From: Bifidobacterium jacchi
Lineage (GTDB): Bacteria; Actinomycetota; Actinomycetes; Actinomycetales; Bifidobacteriaceae
NCBI RefSeq assembly: GCF_009078285.1
Contig: NZ_RQSP01000008.1
Span: 1 to 64,000, forward strand
Length of the DNA stretch: 64,000 nt
Reading direction: 5' to 3'
Of the stretch, positions 38,043 through 48,430 are shown in pieces (the stretch's first letter is position 1; each line of letters starts with the position of its first letter). The notes below the pieces were generated by a model. That model was not told the origin of the DNA. It searched no databases and saw nothing but the letters and a program-made list of their open reading frames with translations. Made by a program: the position numbers and the translations under genes.

Positions 38043-39018
38043 TGTTGCAACGATGAATGCCGTGATTGACTCCGGCGAAACCGATGGGAACCGTGCCGCT
38101 CGCGAACCGAGCGCAAGCGATCGCGGCAATGCGGCATATGCGGAGCTCGGCTCCGGCACGGGCATGCATCCGAACCGCAGCCGCAGCATCGGCCGTGTGA
38201 TTGCGGCCGTGGTCAAGCAGGTTGTGGTGCTGCTCGTGGCCATCCTCATGCTGTATCCGATTTTGTGGATGATCGCCAGCTCGCTGCGCCCGCAGGAGGA
38301 GATCTTCACGAATATGGGATTGGTGGTCACCAATCCGCTCTGGAAGAATTACGCGGCCGGATGGAACGCGCTCAGTCAGCCGTTCGGCCGCTACATCCTG
38401 AACTCGCTGATCATCGTCGTGTTCGCCATCGTCGGCAACATCCTCACCTGCTCGATGGCCGCTTACGCCTTCGCCCGGCTCAACTTCCGGTTCCGCGGCG
38501 TGCTGTTCGGCTTCATGCTGCTCATGCTCATGATCCCGATTCATGTGATTGTGATTCCGCAGTACATCATGTGGAACTCGTTGCATATGATCAATACGTT
38601 CGTCCCGCTGATCGTGCCGAAGTTCCTCGCCATGGACGGGTTCTTCACCTTCTTGTTCTACCAGTTCCTGCGTGGTCTGCCGCGTGACCTCGACGAGGCC
38701 GCCAAGCTGGACGGCGCCGGTCATATGCGTATCTTCTTCCAGATTCTGCTGCCGCTGATGAAGCCGGCCATCGGCACCTGTGCGGTGTTCACGTTCATCT
38801 GGACGTGGAACGACTTCTTCAGCCAGCTGCTGTACCTCACCAAGCCGGACATGTACACCGTGCCGATCGCGCTGCGCACGTTCATCGACTCGCAGTCCCA
38901 GTCAAGCTACGGCCCGATGTTCGCGATGAGCGTGGTCTCGCTGATTCCGCTCTTCCTGGTGTTCACATTCGGGCAGAAGTATCTGGTCCAGGGAATCGCC
39001 ACCACCGGAGGGAAATGA
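38035..39018 (+). CDS. CUT1-family ABC sugar transporter permease (MalG type)
   Basis: A 327-residue permease. A polar N terminus of about 55 residues precedes the first helix. The EAA loop reads LDEAAKLDGAGHMRIFFQILLPLMKPA and the C terminus ends FTFGQKYLVQGIATTGGK, typical of MalG-type subunits. The ATG lies inside the end of the first permease gene (8-base overlap), so translation is coupled. Confidence 0.93.
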   Translation: MTDVATMNAVIDSGETDGNRAAREPSASDRGNAAYAELGSGTGMHPNRSRSIGRVIAAVVKQVVVLLVAILMLYPILWMIASSLRPQEEIFTNMGLVVTNPLWKNYAAGWNALSQPFGRYILNSLIIVVFAIVGNILTCSMAAYAFARLNFRFRGVLFGFMLLMLMIPIHVIVIPQYIMWNSLHMINTFVPLIVPKFLAMDGFFTFLFYQFLRGLPRDLDEAAKLDGAGHMRIFFQILLPLMKPAIGTCAVFTFIWTWNDFFSQLLYLTKPDMYTVPIALRTFIDSQSQSSYGPMFAMSVVSLIPLFLVFTFGQKYLVQGIATTGGK

Positions 39019-39132
39019 CATGGATGGAGCGTCATCCGCGTTGCTCCTCGGTCGACGTACCTTCATATGCCTTACCTCGGTGCGCCTTGATGCCGCGCAC
39101 ATCCATGCCATTTCCAATCATGAAGGACAACA

Positions 39133-40452
39133 ATGATGTTCAAGCGTATGTGGAAGAAGTATCTGGCCGCAGTGATGGCGGCGATATCGTTGTGCGTCAC
39201 GGCCGCGTGCGGCAGTTCGGTCGGCACGTCCGATGTGCCGGTGGTGCCGGCGGACGGCGATGTGACCATCCGACTGAGCTGGTGGGGAGGCGACGCTCGC
39301 GTCAAGGCCACCGAGGAGGCGGTCAAGGGCTTCGAACAGGAACATCCCAACATTCACATCGATATGGAATACTCCGACTGGACCGGCTACTGGGACAAGC
39401 TCGCCGTGCAGTCCGCAGGCGGCAACGCGCCGGACGTCATGCAGATGGATGAGCTATATCTGGCGTTCTACGGATCGATGGGGTCGTTGCTCGATCTCGG
39501 CAAGGCATCTGATTACCTTGATATGAGCGGTATGGATGATTCACTGAAGACTATGGGCCAGGTGGAGGGTGCACAGGTTGCCGTCCCGATGACCACCGCC
39601 CAGTATGGGGTCATCGTCAACAACGATGTGCTCGACGAACTCGGACTCACCCTGCCGGATACCGACAACTGGACCTGGGACGAATTCACCGCATTCGCGC
39701 AGCAGGTCACGGAGAAATCCGGCGGCAAGGATATCGGTTCAATCGCCCCGAACAACGGATACGGCCTGCAGCTGTGGGCGCGTCAGCACGGTGAGCGGCT
39801 GTTCGACGGCAATCGCATCACGATTTCCCCCGAAACGCTTGCATCATTCCTGCAGCTGCCCGCGGATTGGGCGAAGAACGGCATCGAAGGCAGCGCGGAA
39901 CGTTGGAGTGAGAACACCGCAGCCGCCATGAACGACAGTGATTTCGGCAAGGGCAGGCAGGCGATGATGATCACGCAGGCTACGATGATCACCCCGTACG
40001 CTCAAGCCGCCGGCACCGAGAACATGACGCTCGTACCGATGCCCCAAGTCAAGCCCGGTGCGAAGACCATGTACCTGAAACCTGGCATGTACTGGGCGAT
40101 CTCCTCACAGTCCCAGCACCCTGCCGAAGCGGCGATGCTTGTCGACTATCTCCTCAACGACCCGAAGGCCGGTGAGATTCTCGGCACCGAACGCGGCATT
40201 CCGGCAAACAACGATATCCGTAAGTCTTTGGCCGCCGAGGCTGACGGAACGGATCGGGCGGCACTTGACTTCGTCGACAAGATCCAGCCCATGCTGGGGA
40301 ACGCCCCGGCGATTACGCCCAACGGTGCTTCGGAACTGGACAAGGTCATCGTGCGGTACCAGCAGGATGTGGTGTTCGGCAAGCGCAAGTCGCTTGATGC
40401 GGCCAAGAGCATGATTGCGGAACTGCAGGAATCCATCGATTTCGCATCGTGA
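39133..40452 (+). CDS. ABC transporter sugar-binding lipoprotein
   Basis: A 439-residue extracellular solute-binding protein of family 1. The N-terminal signal ends in a lipobox-like VTAAC with Cys26 for lipid attachment. Typical segments are VTIRLSWWGGDARVKATEEAVKGF, NAPDVMQMDELYL and MYLKPGMYWAISSQSQHPAEAA. GAAGGACAACA precedes the tandem ATG codons. It is the third gene of the importer operon, 114 bases after the second permease, and delivers the sugar to it. It could be compared directly with the solute-binding half of the LacI fusion, which shares the same fold. Confidence 0.93.
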   Translation: MMFKRMWKKYLAAVMAAISLCVTAACGSSVGTSDVPVVPADGDVTIRLSWWGGDARVKATEEAVKGFEQEHPNIHIDMEYSDWTGYWDKLAVQSAGGNAPDVMQMDELYLAFYGSMGSLLDLGKASDYLDMSGMDDSLKTMGQVEGAQVAVPMTTAQYGVIVNNDVLDELGLTLPDTDNWTWDEFTAFAQQVTEKSGGKDIGSIAPNNGYGLQLWARQHGERLFDGNRITISPETLASFLQLPADWAKNGIEGSAERWSENTAAAMNDSDFGKGRQAMMITQATMITPYAQAAGTENMTLVPMPQVKPGAKTMYLKPGMYWAISSQSQHPAEAAMLVDYLLNDPKAGEILGTERGIPANNDIRKSLAAEADGTDRAALDFVDKIQPMLGNAPAITPNGASELDKVIVRYQQDVVFGKRKSLDAAKSMIAELQESIDFAS

Positions 40453-40468
40453 GCCGTACTGGCACATC

Positions 40469-40509
40469 GCCGTTCTTGGCTCCCCTCAGAGAAGGGATCC
40501 AAGAACGGC
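40469..40509. terminator. Bidirectional hairpin between importer operon and convergent gene
   Basis: GCCGTTCTTGG at 40469-40479 pairs perfectly with CCAAGAACGGC at 40499-40509, between two convergent stop codons. No T run. Confidence 0.65.
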
Positions 40510-40514
40510 TGGAC

Positions 40515-41135
40515 TCACACCCTCGCGCCGTCGTCGTAGAAGCCGCCCTTGTCGCCGGGACGGTCCTTGCGATTCAGGGCCTTGACGATGAGACCGCCCA
40601 AACCGAGTATGGTGCACAGCCCGAAGGCGATGTTGAGCAGCGCGCTCACCACGGGAATGCCGTAGAGGCTCGGCACCAGCACCATCACGATGGTGCCCGC
40701 CACGCCGATGACCAGCAACGCCGTCAGCAATGCGGTGGAGGCCTTGACCGGGCCAAGCTCCGGGTTCGGGGGAGTGAAGCCGCCGTCATCGTAGCGGTCC
40801 ATCACCTCGTCGGTGTCCAGCCAACTCGAATTCGTGTTGTCCCGCGGACCGCGCACGCGCCGCCCCAGCGGTTCGCCTGCACCGGCGAACGCGCTCGCGT
40901 CCAGATCCTCGACGGAAACCAGCGCCTCCTTCTCCTTGCGCTGTGCATGCCGCTCGAAACGACGTGCATTACGGGAACGCTCCACATCCCTGAGATCATC
41001 CTCGTGTGCGCGCGCGAACGCCTCCCAGGACGCATCATCCGAGGAGGTGCCGTCGTTGGACGTCGACGCGGAGGAATCCTGCGGCGTGGGGGTTGGACGC
41101 ATGCCGTCGTCGTTGGTATTGTGGTTGTCGGTCAT
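40515..41135 (-). CDS. Conserved actinobacterial membrane protein, unknown function
   Basis: A 206-residue protein not assigned to a named family here. The first about 130 residues are polar and charged (SWEAFARAHEDDLRDVERSRNARRFERHAQ, probably helical). Two hydrophobic helices follow (about 131-155 and 160-185), then a short charged tail. It may be a two-helix membrane protein with a cytoplasmic N-terminal region. It is divergent from plsC with a shared promoter region carrying a 19-bp tandem repeat. No strong ribosome binding site is visible. Confidence 0.75.
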   Translation of the reverse strand: MTDNHNTNDDGMRPTPTPQDSSASTSNDGTSSDDASWEAFARAHEDDLRDVERSRNARRFERHAQRKEKEALVSVEDLDASAFAGAGEPLGRRVRGPRDNTNSSWLDTDEVMDRYDDGGFTPPNPELGPVKASTALLTALLVIGVAGTIVMVLVPSLYGIPVVSALLNIAFGLCTILGLGGLIVKALNRKDRPGDKGGFYDDGARV

Positions 41136-41137
41136 AC

Positions 41138-41175
41138 CTGTCTACTGTAATCAAGTCTGTCTACTGCAATCAAGC
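41138..41175. repeat. 19-bp tandem repeat in the plsC divergent promoter
   Basis: CTGTCTACTGTAATCAAGT (41138-41156) is followed by CTGTCTACTGCAATCAAGC (41157-41175), two mismatches. It occupies most of the 67-base gap between two divergent start codons, so it may duplicate a promoter or regulator site. Confidence 0.85.
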
Positions 41176-41202
41176 GGCCAGCCAAACCGGGAGGATACGA
41201 AC

Positions 41203-41955
41203 ATGCTGTACTGGTTTTTCGTCAAGGGATTCGGATGGGTCGCGCGTCGCCGTCTTGGACCGTCCGTCACCGGATTGGAGAACATCCCGCGTACCGGCGG
41301 CGCCATCATCGCCGCGAACCATCTGGCTGTCATCGATGATGCGCTGATCCCGATCACCTGTCCGCGCATGGTGCATTTCATGGGCAAGGCCGAGTATTTC
41401 GAGGGCAAGGGCATCAAAGGCAAGTTCAAGAAGTGGTGGTTCACGTCGGTCGGCGTGTTCCCGGTGGACCGCTCCGGCGGCTCGAAATCGCTCGGCGCGC
41501 TCGCCCATGCGAGGGAGATCATCGAGGATGGACATCTGTTCGGCATTCACATCGAAGGCACCAGAAGCCCAGACGGACGCCTATACAAAGGACATACCGG
41601 TGCTGCCCGACTCGCCTTTGAGACCGGATGCCCGATCGTGCCCACTGCCATCATCGGGTCTCGTGATCTGCAGAAGCCTGGCACGGTCATCCCGCTCAAA
41701 GGCCGCACGCAGGTGATCTACGGCAAGCCGATCGAGGTCGAGCGCCGCGAGCCCGATGAGGTGACCCACGAGGAGCTGCGCGATCTGACGGACCGCGTCA
41801 CGCGAGAGATTCAGCGCCTCAGCGGTCAGGAATACATGGACGAATATGCGCAGACTGTCAAGGCGAGGCTCAAGGAGCAGGCTTCGGCCCAGATCGCGGC
41901 TCAGAATTCGCAGCATACGGAACAGGGGTCGACGGAACAGTCTGAGCAGGCCTGA
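41203..41955 (+). CDS. plsC: 1-acyl-sn-glycerol-3-phosphate acyltransferase
   Basis: A 250-residue PlsC-type acyltransferase that makes phosphatidic acid. The catalytic motif NHLAVIDD (NHx4D) and the glycerol phosphate site EGTRSPDG are present, with PVDRSGGSKSLGA and GCPIVPTAI between and after. The ATG at 41203 follows CGGGAGGATACGAAC. The Gln/Ser-rich C-terminal tail is low complexity. Confidence 0.93.
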   Translation: MLYWFFVKGFGWVARRRLGPSVTGLENIPRTGGAIIAANHLAVIDDALIPITCPRMVHFMGKAEYFEGKGIKGKFKKWWFTSVGVFPVDRSGGSKSLGALAHAREIIEDGHLFGIHIEGTRSPDGRLYKGHTGAARLAFETGCPIVPTAIIGSRDLQKPGTVIPLKGRTQVIYGKPIEVERREPDEVTHEELRDLTDRVTREIQRLSGQEYMDEYAQTVKARLKEQASAQIAAQNSQHTEQGSTEQSEQA

Positions 41956-42006
41956 TCCACCGACCTCGCGTCTCCGCCGACCTCGCCCCCAGCCACACCA
42001 TGGTGG

Positions 42007-44385
42007 TCACACAATGGTGATCGTGATCACCGTCGCCTTGCCGTCCTTGTCGCGCAACCGGACCGTGCCGCCGTCGGAGATGTCGGTGTCGCCGTTCGAG
42101 ATCGAGCGTACGGTGCCGAACAGGCCCCCCAGCACCTTGTTGGTCTTGACCTCGAAGCCCAGCGCCTTGAGCTGCTGCGTCACCTCGTTCTCGCTCTTGC
42201 CCACCAGCCCCGAGGGGATCTTGGCGGTCTGCGGGCCCTTCGAGACGACCAGTTGCACGTCGTCGCCCCAATGCAGCTGCGCTCCGGCCTCCTCGGACGA
42301 CGAGATGACGTTGCCGGCCTCCACGGCATCGTCGTATTCCTCGGTGAAGGTGACGTTGATCTTCGCCTCACGCAGCATCGAGTTCGCCTCGTCGCGGCTC
42401 TTGCCGACCACATCCGGCATGGCGACCGGCTTGGGCCCCTTCGACAGGCCGACGACGATCTTCTCGTCGTGCCGCATCGTGGTGCCGGGCGTCACGCTGA
42501 TGTACAGCGTCGCGCCTTCCGGAGCGGACAGCGAGTAGTCGTCTCTGGTCGCATCATGCTCCACGTTGTCGAATCCGGCGTTGGAGAGCGCCTCCAGCGG
42601 CGCCTTGTAGGATGCGCTGCCGGAGTCGAGGATGTCGGCCGGCACCGTTGCGGCGCGGGCGCCTTTGGAGATGGTGATGTGCATCGTGCCGCCGGATCGC
42701 TTGCCGATCCGATCACCGACGTTGGCGGGGGAGGCTTTGATGATTCGTCCCTTGGCGATGTCGTCGCTGTAGTCGGCGGTGACGGTGTAGGGGATGTTGG
42801 ACACGTCCAGCGTGCTGCGATACGCGTCCCATGTCGCGCCGGCGAGCGAGCACGTCTTGTTCTGGGTGCATGTCACGTCGTCGGGCTTGGGCACCGTCCA
42901 GTAGCTGCCGGGGCCGAGGAAGAACCACCATGCGAATGCGCCGCCGGTGAGGGCCAGTACGCCGATCAATGTGCTGATGATGGTGAGGCGCGTGCGGCGG
43001 CGACCGGTGCGTGCCGTGGCTTCGGCGTGTGCTGCGGTGGTCGGCAGGGACTCCTTCTCGCCGGGCAGCGGTCGTGTGATGACCTTGGTGAATTCGTCGC
43101 TTGGGCGGGGCATGGCCTTGGTGGCGTTGCCGGGCATCGATTCGGAGCTGATGCCGGTGTTGGCATCGGCGCCGCCGACGTACGGGGAGTCGCTGGATTC
43201 GGCGGCGTGGGATGCCGTGGAGATCGGGTCTGCGGCATGATCGCGCGTCTCGTCTGCATGCGCAGAATCATATGATGACGGCTTTTCCGGCGGTGTGGAA
43301 GCCGTCGACGATGTGGGCCGCGTCGACGATGCCGGCGGCGTGGGTGGCGTCAGTGGTGTGGATGACGTCAATGGTGTGGATGGCGTCAGTGTCTCGGTTC
43401 CATCAGCAGGGCGGACGGTGGCCATGGTGGGCGTGTCGTCGGGCTGCGCCTGCCCCATCGGTGATTGGGACTGCGATTGGGCTGTTGCGCCCTGCATGTC
43501 GTCTGCCGGTCTGCGATAGGTCCATGCGGGAATGTCGAGGTGGGCGCACAGTTCGCGAAGCTCGCGTGCGGCGGCAGTGGCGTCGACGGGTCTGGCATCC
43601 ACCGATCGGGCGGTCAGACGGGCGATGAACGCGGCCACCTGGGGGCTGATGCCGGGGCACATCGTCGTGATGGACGGCACGTCCTCATGGACATGCTTGA
43701 ACACCAGCGTCACCGGATTATCGGATGCGAACGGCACCTGACCGGCGAGCATCTCCCATGCCATGATGCCCACGGAATACAGATCCCCCTGCGGGGTCGC
43801 CTCGTTGCGTTCGATCATCTCCGGAGCGAGGTAGGCGGCAGTGCCCAGCAGCATGCCGGTGGTGGACAGCGTCGCCTGCGAAGCGGCCTTTGCCAAGCCG
43901 AAATCAGTGATCTGCACATGCCCGCGTTCGTTGAGCAGAATGTTCTCGGGCTTGATGTCGCGATGCACCACGCCGGCGCGATGAGCCGACGAGAGTCCGT
44001 CCAGCGTTTCGGCGACGATGCGCAGCGTCTCGCGCACGCTGAACGTGTGCTGTTGGTTGATCTCATGACGCAGGTTCACCCCATGCACGAACTCCATGAC
44101 CAGATAGTCGAGTCCGTCCACCTCGCCGGTGTCGTAGACCTGCACGATATGAGGATTGGCGATGGCCGCCGCCGACTTCGCCTCGCGTCGGAAGCGTTCG
44201 ACGAACTGGTCGCGGTGCGGCCCCTGCGCAAGCTGGATATGCATGACCTTGATGGCGACGGTGCGTTCCAAACGCTCGTCCATCGCCTCGTACACCGTTG
44301 CCATGCCGCCTTCGGCGATGCTGCGGATGATGCGGTAGCGGCCCTCGATGACTCGCCCCTCAAGTGCTCGTGCGCTCTCGTTCAT
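42007..44385 (-). CDS. pknB: PASTA-domain serine/threonine protein kinase
   Basis: A 792-residue membrane Ser/Thr kinase. The kinase domain (about 12-275) has IAEGGMATVYEA, the catalytic VVHRDIKPENILL, the ITDFGLAKA magnesium loop and YLAPEM. A Pro/Thr/Ser-rich linker (about 290-450) leads to one transmembrane helix (LTIISTLIGVLALTGGAFAWWFF, about 470), then four extracellular PASTA repeats of about 65 residues to the end. PASTA kinases sense peptidoglycan and regulate growth and division. It is in the same orientation as idsA upstream. The start has only a weak GCGGGACG upstream. Confidence 0.93.
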   Translation of the reverse strand: MNESARALEGRVIEGRYRIIRSIAEGGMATVYEAMDERLERTVAIKVMHIQLAQGPHRDQFVERFRREAKSAAAIANPHIVQVYDTGEVDGLDYLVMEFVHGVNLRHEINQQHTFSVRETLRIVAETLDGLSSAHRAGVVHRDIKPENILLNERGHVQITDFGLAKAASQATLSTTGMLLGTAAYLAPEMIERNEATPQGDLYSVGIMAWEMLAGQVPFASDNPVTLVFKHVHEDVPSITTMCPGISPQVAAFIARLTARSVDARPVDATAAARELRELCAHLDIPAWTYRRPADDMQGATAQSQSQSPMGQAQPDDTPTMATVRPADGTETLTPSTPLTSSTPLTPPTPPASSTRPTSSTASTPPEKPSSYDSAHADETRDHAADPISTASHAAESSDSPYVGGADANTGISSESMPGNATKAMPRPSDEFTKVITRPLPGEKESLPTTAAHAEATARTGRRRTRLTIISTLIGVLALTGGAFAWWFFLGPGSYWTVPKPDDVTCTQNKTCSLAGATWDAYRSTLDVSNIPYTVTADYSDDIAKGRIIKASPANVGDRIGKRSGGTMHITISKGARAATVPADILDSGSASYKAPLEALSNAGFDNVEHDATRDDYSLSAPEGATLYISVTPGTTMRHDEKIVVGLSKGPKPVAMPDVVGKSRDEANSMLREAKINVTFTEEYDDAVEAGNVISSSEEAGAQLHWGDDVQLVVSKGPQTAKIPSGLVGKSENEVTQQLKALGFEVKTNKVLGGLFGTVRSISNGDTDISDGGTVRLRDKDGKATVITITIV

Positions 44386-44474
44386 GGTCGTACGTCCCGC
44401 TCTCCTGCAACTGTCTCACCAATATCCACTCTTCAGTGTATGCGACCCGCGTGCCGTTGAGACGCGCGGGTCCG

Positions 44475-45650
44475 CTATCTGCGCGAGAGCGGTACAAATC
44501 GTTCGCACACCTCGGCGAGCGCCCTGCCTGATGGTGTCGATGCCGGCCACCAGTGTTCGACGGCGGCCATCGATTCGTCGCGCAGCGCGGTGATGCGTTC
44601 AAGCGAGCGTTCGCTCGCCCCGCCGCCGATGAACAGTTCGATGGCTCGCCGCACTTGGGTCTCATCGCGGCGGGGTGCTTCGAACATCGCGATGAGTTCG
44701 GCGCGTTCGTCCGGATTCGCCGCGGCGAGCGCGTCGGCGAGCAGCACGGTGCGCTTGCCTTCGCGGATGTCTCCCCCCACGGGCTTGCCGGTGCGGTGGC
44801 TGTCCGCCGTCACGTCGAGAAGATCGTCCGTCAGCTGGAACGCCACGCCGAGAGGAACCCCGATGGCAAGGGCCCTGCGCCGGGCCTCGGCGCGGTCCAT
44901 GCCGGCGGCCAGCAGCCCGAGCCTGATCGGCGCGATGGTCGTGTAGCTTGCGGTCTTCCATCTGAACACATTCAGCGACGCGTCGGCGAGGGCCTTCGGA
45001 TCGTCCAATGGCGTCATCTCGACGCCGAGATCAAGCACCTGTCCGACCTCGACTTCGCGATGCATGTCGAGGAACGCCTCGATGACCGCATGGTCGTTCG
45101 TCATGCGCTGCGCGGCGTGTTCGGCGATGGCAACGCTTTCGGTCGCCAGAAGATCGCCGAGCATGATGCCCAGTCCGCGGCCGATGGCGCTGCTGTTCGT
45201 GACGTGGGTGAGCGCGGTGTGCGCGGAAGGGCGCCCGCGTCGCAGCGGCGATTCGTCGATGATGTCGTCGTGCACCAGAGCCGCCGTCTGGAACACCTCG
45301 ATCGCGCAGGCGAGGTCCAGCATCGTTCCGCGGTCGGTTCCCGGAGCGAGCGTGGCGTTGCCCGATGTCGCCGCAGCCGGTGCGTCGGCAGCCGGTGCGG
45401 CGGCATTCGGCGCATCTGCATCCAAGGTGGGGGCATCTGCATTCGAGGCGAGCGCCGCATCGAAGAACGCGAGCGCCAGCAGCGCGCGCAGACGTTTTCC
45501 GCCTTTGCTGGATTCGACCGCCTGATCGGTCACCAGATCCGCGATCCGCCTCAGGGGGAGCGCGATCGCGATGTCGTCGTCGGCGAGGTGGCGGCGCACT
45601 AGATGCGCTATGCGATGCTCGATCTTATGCAGATCCGTCTCAATAGTCAT
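44475..45650 (-). CDS. idsA: Polyprenyl diphosphate synthase (geranylgeranyl/farnesyl type)
   Basis: A 391-residue isoprenoid chain-elongating enzyme. The first Asp-rich motif is LVHDDIIDESPLRRGRPSAH and the second is LTDDLLDVTAD, with SSKGGKRLRALLALAFF near the N terminus. An Ala/Asp-rich insert (about 75-100) is a local repeat-like expansion. The product chain length cannot be fixed from this reading. A TAACCT box a few bases before the ATG suggests a leaderless message. It is divergent from the DUF4192 gene. Confidence 0.9.
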   Translation of the reverse strand: MTIETDLHKIEHRIAHLVRRHLADDDIAIALPLRRIADLVTDQAVESSKGGKRLRALLALAFFDAALASNADAPTLDADAPNAAAPAADAPAAATSGNATLAPGTDRGTMLDLACAIEVFQTAALVHDDIIDESPLRRGRPSAHTALTHVTNSSAIGRGLGIMLGDLLATESVAIAEHAAQRMTNDHAVIEAFLDMHREVEVGQVLDLGVEMTPLDDPKALADASLNVFRWKTASYTTIAPIRLGLLAAGMDRAEARRRALAIGVPLGVAFQLTDDLLDVTADSHRTGKPVGGDIREGKRTVLLADALAAANPDERAELIAMFEAPRRDETQVRRAIELFIGGGASERSLERITALRDESMAAVEHWWPASTPSGRALAEVCERFVPLSRR

Positions 45651-45850
45651 AGTTAGAGGTTATCCACAACGTTTGGCAAATACAAGAACGGCTGTTTTCC
45701 AATGGTTTTGAGGTTCCGTCCACAAGGGTCGTTCTGGCTGGACCCCGCTGCGGGCACATGCCATAGTGATGGGCAATCCGCGTTCGGTCGGCGCGGGGTG
45801 ATCCGGACGGATGGTTCGGATTCATTGTCAGTACATCGATTCGGAAAGGG

Positions 45851-46609
45851 ATGATGATGAACGCGAATATGAGACGATGCGTGGACGGTGTCTGCTCGGG
45901 CGGCCTGCCGCTTCGGCGCGACGAGCCGCGTGGTGAGGCGGTCGCTGGCGGGAGCCATGAGGCGGACGATGAGGAGATCGTGCGGCTGCGGGAGCGGCTG
46001 CGCAGAAGCCGGATCGATCTGGGACCGCATGAGGCGGATGCCCGATGGGTCGCCGGTCCGTTTCGCGAATGGATGCGGCTGCTGAGCGAAGAGGAAGGCG
46101 GGTGCCGTGTGGCATTGACGCGCGGCCATGCGCTGGCGTTGGCTGCGGGAATGATGCAGTCGCTGACCATTCGCGATGCGCTGGTGATCTCCCTGGTGGC
46201 GCGTCCCGGACGCTGCGGCCGCGAGGAGATGATCGCCCTGGTGCGTGATCCGTTCTGCGACGATAGTCGTCACTTGGTCTGCGGACTGCTGTCGGATGCC
46301 TTTGACGATGCGACGCTGCACCCCGATGTCCGTCGGTGCCGCGCGGGACTGTCGATGCTGGTCGACATGGCGGGGATGGTCCCCGTATGCTATCGTGCGC
46401 AGCCGCTGTCGATCATCGCCTATCTGCTCTGGTGGCTCGGCTGCCGTGAGGCGCTTGCGGTCGCCTTGGAATGTCTGACGATCGACGAGGACTGCACGCT
46501 TGCCGAGATCATCGTTTCCGCGCTGGCGCATGGCGTCGCCCCGGCGTGGATGGAGGATGTGGCGGTGGATCTGGACGACGAGTCCTGCGTGTGCGAGGTC
46601 GAGTATTAG
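45851..46609 (+). CDS. DUF4192 family protein
   Basis: A protein of about 252 residues matching DUF4192, an actinobacterial family of unknown function. The C-terminal part has the typical pattern PLSIIAYLLWWLGCREALAV and ECLTIDEDCTLAEIIVSAL; the middle has LTIRDALVISLVARPG. Three ATGs in a row (45851, 45854, 45857) follow GGAAAGGG; the third has the best spacing. It is not obviously secreted or membrane bound. It lies before the principal sigma factor gene. Confidence 0.8.
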   Translation: MMMNANMRRCVDGVCSGGLPLRRDEPRGEAVAGGSHEADDEEIVRLRERLRRSRIDLGPHEADARWVAGPFREWMRLLSEEEGGCRVALTRGHALALAAGMMQSLTIRDALVISLVARPGRCGREEMIALVRDPFCDDSRHLVCGLLSDAFDDATLHPDVRRCRAGLSMLVDMAGMVPVCYRAQPLSIIAYLLWWLGCREALAVALECLTIDEDCTLAEIIVSALAHGVAPAWMEDVAVDLDDESCVCEVEY

Positions 46610-46729
46610 ATCCCGTGCATGGGACTGCGCGTCGCGCTCGTGGCGTGTTCATCCTCTCCGTGGCGTCGGCCGTGGGAATAATCGTCCTTGCGCAGTGGTT
46701 AACTCCTATAGTTAGTTGACGATTTGCCC

Positions 46730-46758
46730 TTGCCAGAAGTGCGCCCATATGGTATATA
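46730..46758 (+). promoter_or_regulatory. Promoter of the principal sigma factor gene
   Basis: TTGCCA at 46730-46735 and TATATA at 46753-46758 are separated by 17 bases, a good sigma-70-type promoter. The predicted start is near 46765, exactly at an in-frame ATG. Confidence 0.7.
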
Positions 46759-46791
46759 GCACCGATGGCCGATCATGCAGGAGGATGGGGT

Positions 46792-48231
<1,440 letters not shown>

Positions 48232-48294
48232 GCGGTCGGCCCGCTCGGCAGGCCGACCGCGCGAGGAGGGTGGAAGCCCAGTGGGCTTCCACCC
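48232..48294 (+). terminator. Two tandem hairpins between the sigma factor and parE
   Basis: GCGGTCGGCC at 48232-48241 pairs with GGCCGACCGC at 48251-48260. GGGTGGAAGCCCA at 48268-48280 pairs with TGGGCTTCCACCC at 48282-48294. Both are perfect stems without a T run. Confidence 0.7.
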
Positions 48295-48430
48295 GACGGA
48301 GCCATCCGTATCCCGCTATGCCCGGTCAGGGGATTGCGCAACAGGGCCATTCGTTTCCGTGCCTCCGCATCGCGGGAGCATGATTGTTGTTCTGCATGTG
48401 ATTGAGCCATGTGATTGAATAAGGAGAACC

